NCBI RefSeq assembly: GCF_013410345.1
Contig: NZ_JACCFJ010000001.1
Coordinates: 1,116,001-1,180,000, forward strand
Source of the DNA: Saccharopolyspora hordei
GTDB lineage: Bacteria > Actinomycetota > Actinomycetes > Mycobacteriales > Pseudonocardiaceae
Length of the DNA stretch: 64,000 nucleotides
Reading direction: 5' to 3'
Below the pieces are notes generated by a model. It made no database searches and was not told where the DNA came from. It worked only from the letters and a program-made list of their open reading frames with translations. Made by a program: the position numbers and the translations under genes. Positions 26,997-35,617 of the stretch are shown here, piece after piece (positions within the stretch are counted from its first letter, which is position 1; each line of letters opens with the position of its first letter).

Positions 26997-28025
26997 GTGA
27001 GCAGGCCAGCGGGTGACCCGATCAGCGAGCTGATCAAGGGCAACGGAACCGGGATCGACATCGCCGACTCGGCGTTGGCCGACTCGGTGCAGCAGGGCAT
27101 CGATCGGGTGGAGCGCTTGCTGCACGACTCGGTGCAGAGCGAGTTCGAGTTCGCGACCCGCACCTCGCTGCACCTGGTGGAGGCGGGGGGCAAGCGGTTC
27201 CGGCCGCTGTTCACGCTGCTGGCCGCGCACTTCGGCGACCCGCACGCGGACGAGGTGATCAAGTCCGCGGCGGTGGTGGAGCTGATCCACCTGGCCACGC
27301 TCTACCACGACGACGTGATGGACGAGGCCACCATGCGGCGCGGCGCGAGCAGCGCCAACGCCCGCTGGGACAACTCGGTCGCCATCCTGACCGGCGACTT
27401 CCTGTTCGCGCGGGCGTCGGCGCTCATCGCCGACCTGGGCGCGGAGGCGGTCCGCTCGATGGCGGGCACCTTCGAGCTGCTGGTCACCGGGCAGATGCGG
27501 GAGACCGTCGGGCTCGGCGCCGACGAGGACGCCGTCGACTCCTACCTGCGGGTGGTCTACGAGAAGACCGGTTCGCTGATCGCCACCGCGGGCCGGTTCG
27601 GTGCCTGGTTCTCGGGCGCGGACGAGAAGACGGTGGCGTCGCTGGAGCGGATCGGCCGGCTCGTCGGCATCGGCTTCCAGATCTCCGACGACATCATCGA
27701 CATCGCCTCGCCGGCCGACGAGTCCGGCAAGACGCCGGGCACCGACCTGCGCGAGGGCGTGCGCACCCTCCCGATGCTGTACGCGCTGGCCGACCCGGAC
27801 ACCGACCCGCGGTTGCGCGACCTGCTGTCCCGCCCGCTGTCGGACGACGACGAGGTGCGCGAGGCGCTGGACCTGCTGCGCGAGTCGAACGGCCTGGCCC
27901 GCAGCCGCGCGACGCTGGACTCCTACGCCGGTGACGCACGCGAGGAGCTCGCCTCGCTGCCCGACGCCCCGGCGCGGGACGCGCTGGCGGCGCTGGTCGA
28001 CTACGTGGTGGCCCGGACCCGCTGA
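26997..28025 (+). CDS. Polyprenyl diphosphate synthase (menaquinone tail)
   Basis: 342-residue trans-isoprenyl diphosphate synthase that extends allylic diphosphates with IPP. Mg-binding aspartate motifs: DDVMD at residues 105-109 and DDIID at 231-235. Also present are EAGGKRFRP and GQMRETVGL. Mycobacterial GrcC1, near menJ and htpX, is the nearest counterpart in context, so the product is probably the long menaquinone side chain. GTG start. It may be co-transcribed with nuo, linking quinone supply to complex I. Confidence 0.9.
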   Translation: MSRPAGDPISELIKGNGTGIDIADSALADSVQQGIDRVERLLHDSVQSEFEFATRTSLHLVEAGGKRFRPLFTLLAAHFGDPHADEVIKSAAVVELIHLATLYHDDVMDEATMRRGASSANARWDNSVAILTGDFLFARASALIADLGAEAVRSMAGTFELLVTGQMRETVGLGADEDAVDSYLRVVYEKTGSLIATAGRFGAWFSGADEKTVASLERIGRLVGIGFQISDDIIDIASPADESGKTPGTDLREGVRTLPMLYALADPDTDPRLRDLLSRPLSDDDEVREALDLLRESNGLARSRATLDSYAGDAREELASLPDAPARDALAALVDYVVARTR

Positions 28026-28144
28026 GCCGTGGTGGGGGCTGCTGGATCACGAGCCGGTCACGACACCTCGTCGGTGTGGTGCTGCGTGGTAGGTATGCCG
28101 GGACCGACCGGCGGCGCCGGAGCTCGTGAGGAAGGACATCGCTC

Positions 28145-29266
28145 GTGATCACCTGGTTGTTCACCCAGGTGTGGCTGTGGAGCCTCGCCGCGTTCGCGCT
28201 CGGCGCCCTGATCACCTGGTTGTTGTTCGTCCGCCCGGTGCAGCGGCGCTTGGCGGAGTACGAGGCCGCCCAGTACGACCACGGCTCGGCCGACCACGAC
28301 GAGCCCGGCTACGACGAGGACGGCTACGACCAGCCCGGCTACGTGGAGCCGGAGACCGCCCGGGAGCCGCTGGACCTGCTGCACCCGGCGCGGCCGCACG
28401 ACGCCGACGAGCCGCCGATCGGTGACTGGGACCGGCCCCCGCGCGCGTGGGCGGACCCGCGTCTGCGCGCGCCGGAGGACGAGGACACCGAGAACAGCTG
28501 GTTCCGCAGGTGGGACGAGTCGGTGCAGCACGCCGACCCGGAGGCCCCGCCGGACGTCGCGGTGACCGCGGTGCGACCGCGCGTCCCGGTGGCCGAGCAG
28601 CGCGCCGAGCCCGCCGACGGTCCGTCCGGCCGCGACGGCTCGGAGGCCGACCCGGCGGAGACGACCCAGCGCAGCGAGCCGGGTGCGGAGACCGCCGCGC
28701 GCGGCGGACCGGCCGCCGAGGACGGCGGTGCGCGCGGCGAACCGTCGCCGGAGACGGCGGGTGCCGGTCCGGCCGAGACCGGTGCGTCGAGCGACGGCGC
28801 CGAGCGGGGCGAGACCGCTGCGTCGCAGGACGAGGACGCCGCGGCGACGCCCGGCGAGGAGCCCGCACCGGAGCTGACCGGCTTCGCCGGGCAGCTGACC
28901 GACCCGGAGCGCCTGTCCGGGCAGTTGCGGTCGCTGCTCGAGTCGATGGAGGACGGGGCGCAGCCGGAGACGCCGTACGTGCCGCCGGTCGGCGCGGAGG
29001 CGACGCAGGTCATCCCGGTCGTCGAGGACCCCGACGCGCCGCCGCTGCCGCACCGCACCCCGGGCACGGGCCCGCACCCGGGGCAGGACCACGGCTGGTC
29101 CGGCACCGGCCCGATGGTCAAGGGTCACTCGGCGTCCCGGCAGTACCACACCCCGGACTCGCCGCACTACTCGGAGATCGTCGCCGACGTGTGGTTCCGC
29201 TCCGCGAAGGACGCCGAGATCGCGGGCTTCGAGCCCTGGAACGGCCGCCGGGCCGCCCGCGGCTGA
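28145..29266 (+). CDS. Membrane-anchored sunset-domain protein
   Basis: 373 residues. One membrane helix at the N-terminus (about residues 1-27), then about 290 residues of acidic, Pro/Glu/Ala-rich disordered sequence with DEPGYDEDGYDQPGYVEP-type imperfect repeats. The C-terminal ~45-residue domain (VKGHSASRQYHTPDSPHYSEI...ADVWFRSAKDAEIAGFEPW) is a small 'sunset'-type module known at the ends of mycobacterial ArfC-like and other actinobacterial membrane proteins; its function is not established. GTG 28145 with GAGGAAGG eight bases upstream. Confidence 0.75.
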   Translation: MITWLFTQVWLWSLAAFALGALITWLLFVRPVQRRLAEYEAAQYDHGSADHDEPGYDEDGYDQPGYVEPETAREPLDLLHPARPHDADEPPIGDWDRPPRAWADPRLRAPEDEDTENSWFRRWDESVQHADPEAPPDVAVTAVRPRVPVAEQRAEPADGPSGRDGSEADPAETTQRSEPGAETAARGGPAAEDGGARGEPSPETAGAGPAETGASSDGAERGETAASQDEDAAATPGEEPAPELTGFAGQLTDPERLSGQLRSLLESMEDGAQPETPYVPPVGAEATQVIPVVEDPDAPPLPHRTPGTGPHPGQDHGWSGTGPMVKGHSASRQYHTPDSPHYSEIVADVWFRSAKDAEIAGFEPWNGRRAARG

Positions 29267-29274
29267 CGGCCGCC

Positions 29275-29727
29275 TCACTCGGGCTCGGGCTGGCGCTCCA
29301 GCAGTCGGGACAGGACCACGGTGGAGACCGTGCGGCTCACGAAGTCGACCGAGCGCAGCCGTTCCATCGCCTCCTCGAGGTGGTGGATGTTCGCCGCGCG
29401 CAGGTGCACGATCGCGTCCGCCTGCCCGGAGACGGTGTAGGCCGCCACCACCTCGGGCAGCGGTTCCAGGCCGGTGCGGATGCGGTGCGCGGGGACGTTG
29501 CCGGCGCAGTGGACCTCGACGAACGCCTCGGTGCCCCAGCCGAGCGCCTCCGGGTCGACGACCGCGGTGAAGCCCCGCAGCACGCCCAGGTCCAGCAGCT
29601 TGTCCACCCGCCGCTTCACCGCGGGGGCGGAGAGCCCGACCTGCGCACCGATCTCCGCGTAGCTCGCCCGGGCGTCGGCCACCAGGTGCGAAATGATTCG
29701 ATGATCCAGCGCGTCCATACGCAACAT
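29275..29727 (-). CDS. Lrp/AsnC-family regulator
   Basis: 150 residues. N-terminal HTH (LDHRIISHLVADARASYAEIGAQVGLSAPAVKRRVDKL, about residues 6-45) and a C-terminal RAM effector-binding domain (VVAAYTVSGQADAIVHLRA). Divergent from ddaH with 65 bp between starts and inverted repeats in the gap, so it probably controls ddaH in response to an amino acid such as arginine or ornithine. Confidence 0.9.
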   Translation of the reverse strand: MLRMDALDHRIISHLVADARASYAEIGAQVGLSAPAVKRRVDKLLDLGVLRGFTAVVDPEALGWGTEAFVEVHCAGNVPAHRIRTGLEPLPEVVAAYTVSGQADAIVHLRAANIHHLEEAMERLRSVDFVSRTVSTVVLSRLLERQPEPE

Positions 29728-29737
29728 TCTGCCGCAC

Positions 29738-29792
29738 GAATCGAACGGAGCGGCGTTGATGCGTGCTCTCGACTCCGCTTACATTTCGATTC
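29738..29792. promoter_or_regulatory. lrp-ddaH operator and ddaH -10 box
   Basis: GAATCGAA (29738-29745) and its inverted copy TTCGATTC (29785-29792) lie 39 bp apart, the second touching the ddaH ATG. TACATT (29780-29785) ends 7 nt before that ATG, so ddaH is probably leaderless. Spaced half-sites suit the oligomeric Lrp family, but which protein binds is inferred. Confidence 0.5.
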
Positions 29793-30647
29793 ATGACGGT
29801 CATCGCCGAGCAAGGAGCCACTGCCCTCGAGTCGCCGCAGGCCAGCCCGCGGCACTACGTGATGTGCCCGCCGCAGTACTTCACCGTCGAGTACTCGATC
29901 AACCCGTGGATGGACCCCGGGACGCCGGTGGACGTCGACCGGGCGATGGCCCAGTGGACCGAGCTCAAGCGCACCTACGAGCGCCTCGGCCACACCGTCG
30001 ACGTCGTCGAGCCCCAGCCGGGGCTGCCGGACATGGTCTTCGCGGCCAACTCGGCGACCGTGATCGGCGGCAAGGTGCTCGGCGCCCGGTTCCGCGCGCC
30101 GCAGCGGGCCGCCGAGGCCGAGCACTTCCGGCGCTGGTTCACCACGCGCGGGTACCGGGACCTGGTGATGCCGTCCCGCACCAACGAGGCCGAGGGCGAC
30201 TTCGCCTGGACCGGCGAGGTGCTGCTGGCGGGCACCGGGTTCCGCACCGACCCGGAGGCGCACGCCGAGGCGCAGGAGGTCCTCGGCGTGCCGGTGGTGT
30301 CGCTGCGCCTGGTCGACCCGCGGTACTACCACCTGGACACCGCGCTGTTCGTGCTGCGGCGGGGGCCGGGGGCGCGGATCGCCTACTACCCGGAGGCGTT
30401 CTCCGACGGGTCGCGGCGCGTGCTGGAGCGGATGTTCCCGGACGCCGTGATCGCGAGCGAGGCCGACGCGGCCTGCCTGGGGCTCAACGGGGTCTCCGAC
30501 GGCAAGCACGTGGTCCTGCCGGTCGAGGCGACCGCGCTGGCCGCGCAGCTGGCCGACCGCGGCTACGAGCCGGTCCTGGTGGACGTCTCGGAGCTCCGGA
30601 AGTCAGGCGGCGGCCCCAAGTGCTGCACCCTCGAACTCCACCCGTGA
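29793..30647 (+). CDS. ddaH: Dimethylarginine dimethylaminohydrolase-type amidinohydrolase
   Basis: 284 residues of the DDAH/arginine-deiminase superfamily (five-bladed propeller fold). Catalytic features: DMVFAANSATVIG near residues 76-88, the active-site His in RYYHLDTALFVL, and the nucleophilic Cys near the C-terminus in GGPKCCTLELHP. Converts methylated arginine to citrulline plus dimethylamine, or acts on a related guanidino compound. ATG 29793 is set by the TACATT box. It stands alone, without ornithine aminotransferase. Confidence 0.83.
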   Translation: MTVIAEQGATALESPQASPRHYVMCPPQYFTVEYSINPWMDPGTPVDVDRAMAQWTELKRTYERLGHTVDVVEPQPGLPDMVFAANSATVIGGKVLGARFRAPQRAAEAEHFRRWFTTRGYRDLVMPSRTNEAEGDFAWTGEVLLAGTGFRTDPEAHAEAQEVLGVPVVSLRLVDPRYYHLDTALFVLRRGPGARIAYYPEAFSDGSRRVLERMFPDAVIASEADAACLGLNGVSDGKHVVLPVEATALAAQLADRGYEPVLVDVSELRKSGGGPKCCTLELHP

Positions 30648-30672
30648 CCGAGGGGGCGTGAGCGTCCTGTCG

Positions 30673-30765
30673 CGCGATCCCGGTGGGGACCAGGTGCCAG
30701 GGCCCCACCGGGATCGCGTGGGTTCACCGCTCCGGGTGGCGTTGGTCACCGGTCCCGGAGCGGTG
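30673..30765. terminator. Two strong hairpins between convergent genes
   Basis: First hairpin: a perfect 16-bp stem (30673-30688 with 30703-30718) and a 14-nt loop. Second: a perfect 12-bp stem (30725-30736 with 30754-30765). They fill the gap between ddaH and the convergent YceI gene and likely stop transcription from both sides, though neither has a T-tract. Confidence 0.65.
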
Positions 30766-30767
30766 GG

Positions 30768-31655
30768 TCACTGCTCTCGGACGGCTTGGACGCCGATCTC
30801 GAGGTCGATGGTGGCGCCGACCACCGCGATGCCCTTGGCCAGCGTGGCCTTCCAGTTCACCGCGAAGTCCTCGCGGTGCAGCGTCGCGGTCGAGTGGCAG
30901 GCCACGCGCAGGTCGCCGTCGAAGCCCGGCCCCTGCCACTTCCGCTGACCCAGGTAGGTCGTGGCCAGCTCGACGGGACGGGTGGTGCCGCGCAGCGTCA
31001 GGTGCCCGCTGACCGACCAGCGGTCCGCTCGCAGGTGCGTGAACCGGTCGCTGGTGAACCGCAGGTGCGGGTGGTTCGCCACGTCGAAGAAGTCCGCCGA
31101 GCGCAGGTGCTCGTCGCGCATCGCGACCCCGGTGTCGACGCTCGCGGCGTCGATCACCACCTCGATGCGGGAGTCCTCGAACCGCTCCGCCACCTCCACG
31201 ACGCCGTCGAACTCCCGGAACGCGCCGTGGATCTTGGACATGCCGATGTGCGGCGCGGTGAACCGGATCTCGGTGTGGTACGGGTCGAACCGGTACCGGC
31301 CGGGCAGCGGCGGCTTCAGCGACTCGTCCGGCTCCAGCCGGACGGTGCCGAGCTGCAGGTGCTGGTTGACCCCGACCTCCACCTGCGTGCTGGAGCGGCG
31401 GTAGCCGCCCGCGCTGATCGACAGCCGGTGCGTGCCCGGCGAGACCGAGGTGGTGAAGCTGCCGTAGTTGTCGGTGACGCCGTGCGCGGTCCGCTGGTTG
31501 AGCCGACCGGTCAGCGTCACGACCGCGCCCGGCAGCAGCTGCCCCCGCTCGTCCTGCACCTGGAGGGTGATGACGCCGCTGTCCAGCGGGGTCGGGAGCA
31601 GTCCGGCGGCGCCTGCACCGTGTCGCGGACGACGCCGGAGCTTGCCGAAGATCAT
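30768..31655 (-). CDS. YceI-domain protein with N-terminal regulatory-like beta domain
   Basis: 295 residues in two parts. Residues ~25-110 resemble a carboxypeptidase-regulatory/CNA-B-like beta sandwich ([24 protein letters not shown]...[14 protein letters not shown]). Residues ~115-295 are a YceI lipocalin-like domain ([67 protein letters not shown]), a family that binds isoprenoid-like amphiphiles. No signal peptide is visible, so it may be cytoplasmic. ATG 31655 with AGGAAGG seven bases upstream. Confidence 0.85.
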   Translation of the reverse strand: MIFGKLRRRPRHGAGAAGLLPTPLDSGVITLQVQDERGQLLPGAVVTLTGRLNQRTAHGVTDNYGSFTTSVSPGTHRLSISAGGYRRSSTQVEVGVNQHLQLGTVRLEPDESLKPPLPGRYRFDPYHTEIRFTAPHIGMSKIHGAFREFDGVVEVAERFEDSRIEVVIDAASVDTGVAMRDEHLRSADFFDVANHPHLRFTSDRFTHLRADRWSVSGHLTLRGTTRPVELATTYLGQRKWQGPGFDGDLRVACHSTATLHREDFAVNWKATLAKGIAVVGATIDLEIGVQAVREQ

Positions 31656-31886
31656 GTGGGGGTCCTTCCTGAGCCGGGTACGGTGGACGTGGTTTCACAT
31701 TCAACAACCGGCGGCACGTCCGAGATCGCCTCGGGGAGGCTGCGAGTTGCCTTCGGCACACGCGGAACTAGGCCTCACGTCGACTCGTTCTGTGGGTAGA
31801 CCGTCTACGAGAGCGGGGAGATCGTCCGCCCTGAGACCACCCAGAAGGTGTCGGCCCCCGTGGGGCCCTTGGTGGAGGCAGGCACG

Positions 31887-32762
31887 GTGCACAGTCACTT
31901 CAACGGATTGAAAACGGCGTTGCTGCTCGGCGGCATGAGCGCGCTGGTGCTGCTCGTCGGCTCGCTGTTCGGCCGCACCGGGCTCGTCATCGCGCTGGTC
32001 GTCGCGCTGGGCATGAACGGGTACGCCTACTTCAACTCGGCGAAGCTGGCGCTGCGCGCCATGCACGCGCGGCCGGTGTCCGAGGCGGAGCAACCCGCCA
32101 TGTACCGGATCGTCCGGGAGCTGGCCACCTCGGCCAAGCAACCGATGCCCGCGCTCTACATCAGCCCGACCCGCGCCCCCAACGCCTTCGCGACCGGCCG
32201 CAACCCGCGCAACGCCGCGGTGTGCTGCACGGCCGGCATCCTCGAACTGCTCGACGAGCGCGAGCTCCGCGCGGTCCTCGGCCACGAGCTCTCGCACGTG
32301 TACAACCGGGACATCCTGATCTCCAGCGTGGCGGGCGCGCTGGCGAGCGTGGTGACCTTCCTGGCCAACTTCGGCCTGTTCTTCGGCATGGCGGGCGGCC
32401 AGGACGAGGACCGCCCCAACCTGTTCGCGGTGCTGCTCGTCGCGCTGCTCGGGCCGATCGCGGCGGCCGTGGTGCAGATGGCCGTCAGCCGCTCCCGCGA
32501 GTACCAGGCCGACGCGTCCGGGGCGAACCTCACCGGCGACCCGCTCGCGCTCGCCTCCGCGCTGCGCAAGCTGGAGCGCGGCACCCAGCAGGCGCCGCTG
32601 GCCCCGGAACCGCAGCTGGTGTCCCAGTCGCACCTGATGATCGCCAACCCGTTCCGCCCCGGCGAGCGGATGGCGCGGTTGTTCTCCACGCACCCGCCGA
32701 TGGCGGACCGCATCCGCCGCCTCGAAGGCATGGCGGGTCACCAGCTCCCGCCGGTCTGGTGA
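31887..32762 (+). CDS. htpX: HtpX-type membrane metalloprotease
   Basis: 291 residues, M48 family zinc protease in membrane-protein quality control. Two N-terminal membrane helices (about 8-50), HELSH at residues 133-137 with VYNRDI following, two further helices, and the third zinc-ligand region [13 protein letters not shown]. Ends [17 protein letters not shown] 31887 with GGAGG eight bases upstream; a GTG at 31848 is less likely. In mycobacteria htpX also neighbours menJ and a prenyl synthase. Confidence 0.92.
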   Translation: MHSHFNGLKTALLLGGMSALVLLVGSLFGRTGLVIALVVALGMNGYAYFNSAKLALRAMHARPVSEAEQPAMYRIVRELATSAKQPMPALYISPTRAPNAFATGRNPRNAAVCCTAGILELLDERELRAVLGHELSHVYNRDILISSVAGALASVVTFLANFGLFFGMAGGQDEDRPNLFAVLLVALLGPIAAAVVQMAVSRSREYQADASGANLTGDPLALASALRKLERGTQQAPLAPEPQLVSQSHLMIANPFRPGERMARLFSTHPPMADRIRRLEGMAGHQLPPVW

Positions 32763-32766
32763 CGCC

Positions 32767-33648
32767 TCAGACCGCGGCGCCGGCCCGGCGGGCGATGTCC
32801 ATCACGTACTGGCCGTAGCCGGACTTCGCCTGCCGGGAGCCCAGTTCGTAGCAGTGCTCCGGGGTGATGTAGCCCATCCGCAGCGCGATCTCCTCCAGGC
32901 AGGCGATCCGCACCCCCTGGCGGTGCTCCAGCACCTGCACGAACTGGCCGGCCTCCAGCAGCGAGTCGTGCGTGCCGGTGTCCAGCCACGCGAAGCCGCG
33001 GCCCAGCGGCGTCAGCCGCGCGCGGCCTTCCCGCAGGTAGGTGAGGTTGACGTCGGTGATCTCCAGCTCGCCGCGCGCCGACGGGGTGAGGCCCTTGGCG
33101 ATGTCCACCACGTGGTTGTCGTAGAAGTACAGCCCGGTGATGGCCATGTCGGACTTCGGCTCGGCCGGCTTCTCCACGATGGACACCAGCCGGCCCTCGT
33201 CGTCGACCTCGCCGACGCCGTAGCGCTCGGGGTCGCGCACCGGGTAGCCGAACAGCGTGCAGCCGTCGAGGTCCCGCACGCACTGCTGCAACAGCCCGGA
33301 GAAGCCCTGGCCGTAGAAGATGTTGTCGCCGAGCACCAGCGCCACCGAGTCGTCACCGACGAAGTCGGCGCCGATCACGAACGCCTCGGCGAGGCCGTTG
33401 GGCTCGGGCTGCTCGGCGTAGGAGATCTCGATGCCGAACTGCGAGCCGTCGCCGAGCAGCCGCTGGAACAGCGGCACGTCCTCCGGGGTGGAGATGAGCA
33501 GCACGTCCCGGATCCCGGCCAGCATCAGCACCGAGAGCGGGTAGTACACCATCGGCTTGTCGTAGACGGGCAGCAGCTGCTTCGACACGACCTGGGTCAA
33601 CGGGTGCAGCCGCGTCCCGCTGCCCCCGGCCAGCACGATCCCCTTCAC
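32767..33648 (-). CDS. rmlA: Glucose-1-phosphate thymidylyltransferase
   Basis: 293 residues; makes dTDP-glucose, first step to dTDP-rhamnose and other deoxysugars. The nucleotidyltransferase signature is at the N-terminus ([18 protein letters not shown]), followed by [56 protein letters not shown] and [18 protein letters not shown] 33648 has GGGAGG nine bases upstream; longer frames add non-homologous residues. No rmlB, rmlC or rmlD is in the window. Convergent with htpX (4 bp apart). Confidence 0.93.
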   Translation of the reverse strand: MKGIVLAGGSGTRLHPLTQVVSKQLLPVYDKPMVYYPLSVLMLAGIRDVLLISTPEDVPLFQRLLGDGSQFGIEISYAEQPEPNGLAEAFVIGADFVGDDSVALVLGDNIFYGQGFSGLLQQCVRDLDGCTLFGYPVRDPERYGVGEVDDEGRLVSIVEKPAEPKSDMAITGLYFYDNHVVDIAKGLTPSARGELEITDVNLTYLREGRARLTPLGRGFAWLDTGTHDSLLEAGQFVQVLEHRQGVRIACLEEIALRMGYITPEHCYELGSRQAKSGYGQYVMDIARRAGAAV

Positions 33649-33775
33649 CCGGAAAAACCTCCCCGTCCACTCCGGTGGTGCCGCTCCCTCCCCGGCGCCG
33701 CCGGAGCCCGGTGCGGCGCGCACCGCCCGTGAGGTGCCGTCGCGGGAGCTCGGCGGCACCTCGCGACCAGCGGTG

Positions 33776-34267
33776 TCAGCGGTAGTTCTCGAACTGGAGG
33801 GCCACGTCGAAGTCGGACGACTTCAACAGCTGGATGACCGCCTGCAGGTCGTCCTTCTTCTTGCCGGAGACCCGGAGCTGGTCGCCCTGGATCTGCGCCT
33901 GCACGCCCTTCGGGCCCTCGTCGCGGATCTTCTTCGAGATCTTCTTCGCCACGTCCTGCGAGATGCCCTGCACGATCTTGCCGGTGGCCTTGTAGACCTG
34001 CCCGGAACTGGCCGGCTCGCCCATGTCCAGGGCCTTCAGCGAGACGCCGCGCTTGATCAGCTTCTCCTTGAAGACCTCGATCGCGGCCTTGCAGCGCTCC
34101 TCGGTCTCGGACTCCAGCACGACCGCGTTCTCCCCGGACCACTGGATCTTTGTGCCGGTGCCGCGGAAGTCGAACCGGTTGGCGAGCTCCTTGGCCGCCT
34201 GGTTGAGCGCGTTGTCCACCTCCTGGTGGTCCACCTTGCTCACCACGTCGAAGGACGGGTTTGCCAC
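33776..34267 (-). CDS. YajQ-family nucleotide-binding protein
   Basis: 163 residues starting [24 protein letters not shown], the family signature. Two ferredoxin-like domains; [24 protein letters not shown] and [35 protein letters not shown] are also typical. Some members bind cyclic-di-GMP or tRNA; the role here is not known. GTG 34267 follows GGAGGTAAG. The c-di-GMP link is notable because an EAL-domain protein lies 2.6 kb away. Confidence 0.92.
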   Translation of the reverse strand: MANPSFDVVSKVDHQEVDNALNQAAKELANRFDFRGTGTKIQWSGENAVVLESETEERCKAAIEVFKEKLIKRGVSLKALDMGEPASSGQVYKATGKIVQGISQDVAKKISKKIRDEGPKGVQAQIQGDQLRVSGKKKDDLQAVIQLLKSSDFDVALQFENYR

Positions 34268-34411
34268 GTGTCTTACCTCCCGTTGAGACGCAGCGTCGTG
34301 TCGTGCGAACACGCTACCGGGTGCGCCGGTGCCGCGGTGGGTACGCGCCCGAACCTCGCCCAACGACGAAACCGGCCCCGCGACCTGGTGGTCACGGGGC
34401 CGGTTCCTGCG

Positions 34412-34493
34412 TGCCAGGTGGAGGATTCGAACCTCCGAAGGCAATGCCGGCTGATTTACAGTCAGCTCCCTTTGGCCGCTCGGGCAACCTGGC
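34412..34493 (-). tRNA. tRNA-Tyr (anticodon GTA)
   Basis: 82-nt class II tRNA with a 7-bp acceptor stem (GCCAGGT/ACCTGGC), anticodon loop CTGTAAA, a long variable arm and T-loop GTTCGAA. CCA is not encoded. Confidence 0.97.
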
Positions 34494-34546
34494 GTGCGGT
34501 GAAAAGGATACAACCCGATGTCCACCCCGTGTCCAAGGGGGGTGGG

Positions 34547-34855
34547 TCAGCCGGGTCCGTCGTCGTGGACCAGGGCGGTGGCCTGCGCCGACCCGGCGTC
34601 CAGCGCGGTGCGCGCCGCCTCGGGCAGGCGGCTGCGGAAGTCCGGCCCGGCGGCCTTGAGCAGGACCATGAGCCGCTTGGCCAGTCCGCGGGCCTGGGTG
34701 AGGCGGATCTCCGGGGCGGTCAGCACCCGCTGCGAGTCGGCGAGCACCTTCCGGTAGCGGTGGTTGAGCTCGGCGTGCTGGTCGACCACGGCCAGCGCCC
34801 GTCCCAGGTCCTCGAGCTCCGCCGTGCTGACCTGGACGAAGTACGGATCGGGCAC
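34547..34855 (-). CDS. Small hypothetical helical protein
   Basis: 102 residues beginning VPDPYFVQVSTAELEDLG. Predicted helical throughout (AELNHRYRKVLADSQRVL, EIRLTQARGLAKRLMVLLKAAG), with a short acidic tail. TAGGCT on the minus strand (34863-34868) ends 7 nt before the GTG, so it is probably leaderless. Divergent from the small gene at 34934. Family not recognised. Confidence 0.65.
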   Translation of the reverse strand: MPDPYFVQVSTAELEDLGRALAVVDQHAELNHRYRKVLADSQRVLTAPEIRLTQARGLAKRLMVLLKAAGPDFRSRLPEAARTALDAGSAQATALVHDDGPG

Positions 34856-34921
34856 GTCTGGCAGCCTACGCGAGCGGTGGCGGGAGTCCGCCGACGGCGG
34901 CCGGTGCGTGGTTCGCCCGGT

Positions 34922-34927
34922 TAGCCT
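34922..34927 (+). promoter_or_regulatory. -10 hexamer of a leaderless gene
   Basis: TAGCCT ends 6 nt before ATG 34934; no ribosome binding site is present. Confidence 0.5.
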
Positions 34928-34933
34928 GGGTGC

Positions 34934-35176
34934 ATGGCCATCGACCGGGCGGGCCGCGCGAGGCGGCGGCAGGAGCGGCGAGCAGCTGCGCAGCCGGAGC
35001 GGGAGGCGCGACCGTCCGGGTCCGCGGTGCTGGGCGTCGAGGGCCTGTTCAACGCGGGCGCCCGGCACCAGCTGGAGCACCTGGCCTGGGTGGAAGTGGT
35101 CAAGGAGGACGAGCGCGAGTCCGGCGGCCCGCTGGACCTGGACTCCGACGTGGTCCGGCTCGACCCGCGGGACTGA
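34934..35176 (+). CDS. Small conserved-looking protein
   Basis: 80 residues: a very basic N-terminus (RAGRARRRQERRAAAQ), then GVEGLFNAGARHQLEHLAWVEVVKEDE and a C-terminal DLDSDVVRLDPRD. The pattern (MFNPG-like, HQxEHL, LDSxVVRL) recalls small actinobacterial DUF6191-type proteins; this match is from memory and weak. Leaderless start. Convergent with the PPOX gene, 2 bp apart. Confidence 0.6.
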   Translation: MAIDRAGRARRRQERRAAAQPEREARPSGSAVLGVEGLFNAGARHQLEHLAWVEVVKEDERESGGPLDLDSDVVRLDPRD

Positions 35177-35178
35177 GG

Positions 35179-35589
35179 TCACGGCCGCCAGCCGCTCCAC
35201 CGGTCCACCCGCACCACGATCAGCCGCCCGTTCGGGCGTTCTTCCCGGTACTGCGGGTACTTCGCGACGAGCGCGGCGACGAGGTCCGGGTGGTCGGGCG
35301 CGTCGGCCACCTCGGCACGGCCGTCGGCGCGGACCCACCACAGCCGGTCCCAGTCGTCGTCGTAGTGGTCCGCGAGCACCGTGACCTGCGGGTTCTCCAC
35401 CACGTTGCGGAGCCGCCGCAGCTGCGTGGTCCGCTTCGGCTTGTGGTCGACCGCGGTGACGACCACATCGCCGGCGACGGCGAACGTGATCGGCACCAGG
35501 TGCGGTCGCCCGGACGTGTCTGCGCTGGCCAGACGGGCCACTCGCGCCCGCCCGAACCACTCGCGAGCCTGCTGCCGGTCGATGCGCAC
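35179..35589 (-). CDS. PPOX-class (pyridoxamine-oxidase fold) F420/flavin protein
   Basis: 136 residues with a split beta-barrel. Typical: ARVARLASADTSGRPHLVPITFAV, VVTAVDHKPKRTTQLRRLRNVVENPQVTVLADHYDDDWDRLWWVRADGRAEV, and the C-terminal LIVVRVDRWSGW. Fits the Rv0121c-like F420-associated PPOX subfamily; substrate unknown. GTG 35589 is chosen because the family starts just before the REWFGRA helix. Divergent from the hydrolase with 28 bp between starts. Confidence 0.8.
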   Translation of the reverse strand: MRIDRQQAREWFGRARVARLASADTSGRPHLVPITFAVAGDVVVTAVDHKPKRTTQLRRLRNVVENPQVTVLADHYDDDWDRLWWVRADGRAEVADAPDHPDLVAALVAKYPQYREERPNGRLIVVRVDRWSGWRP

Positions 35590-35605
35590 AGTCCTGCCGA
35601 CTCCG

Positions 35606-35611
35606 TACCTT
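35606..35611 (+). promoter_or_regulatory. -10 hexamer of a leaderless gene
   Basis: TACCTT ends 6 nt before GTG 35618, again without a ribosome binding site. Confidence 0.5.
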
Positions 35612-35617
35612 CGTGGT

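Noticed and set aside
34268..34525. N-terminal extension of the YajQ protein through the tRNA-Tyr gene
   Set aside because: The frame crosses the tRNA; the family starts at ANPSFD right after GTG 34267, which has GGAGG.
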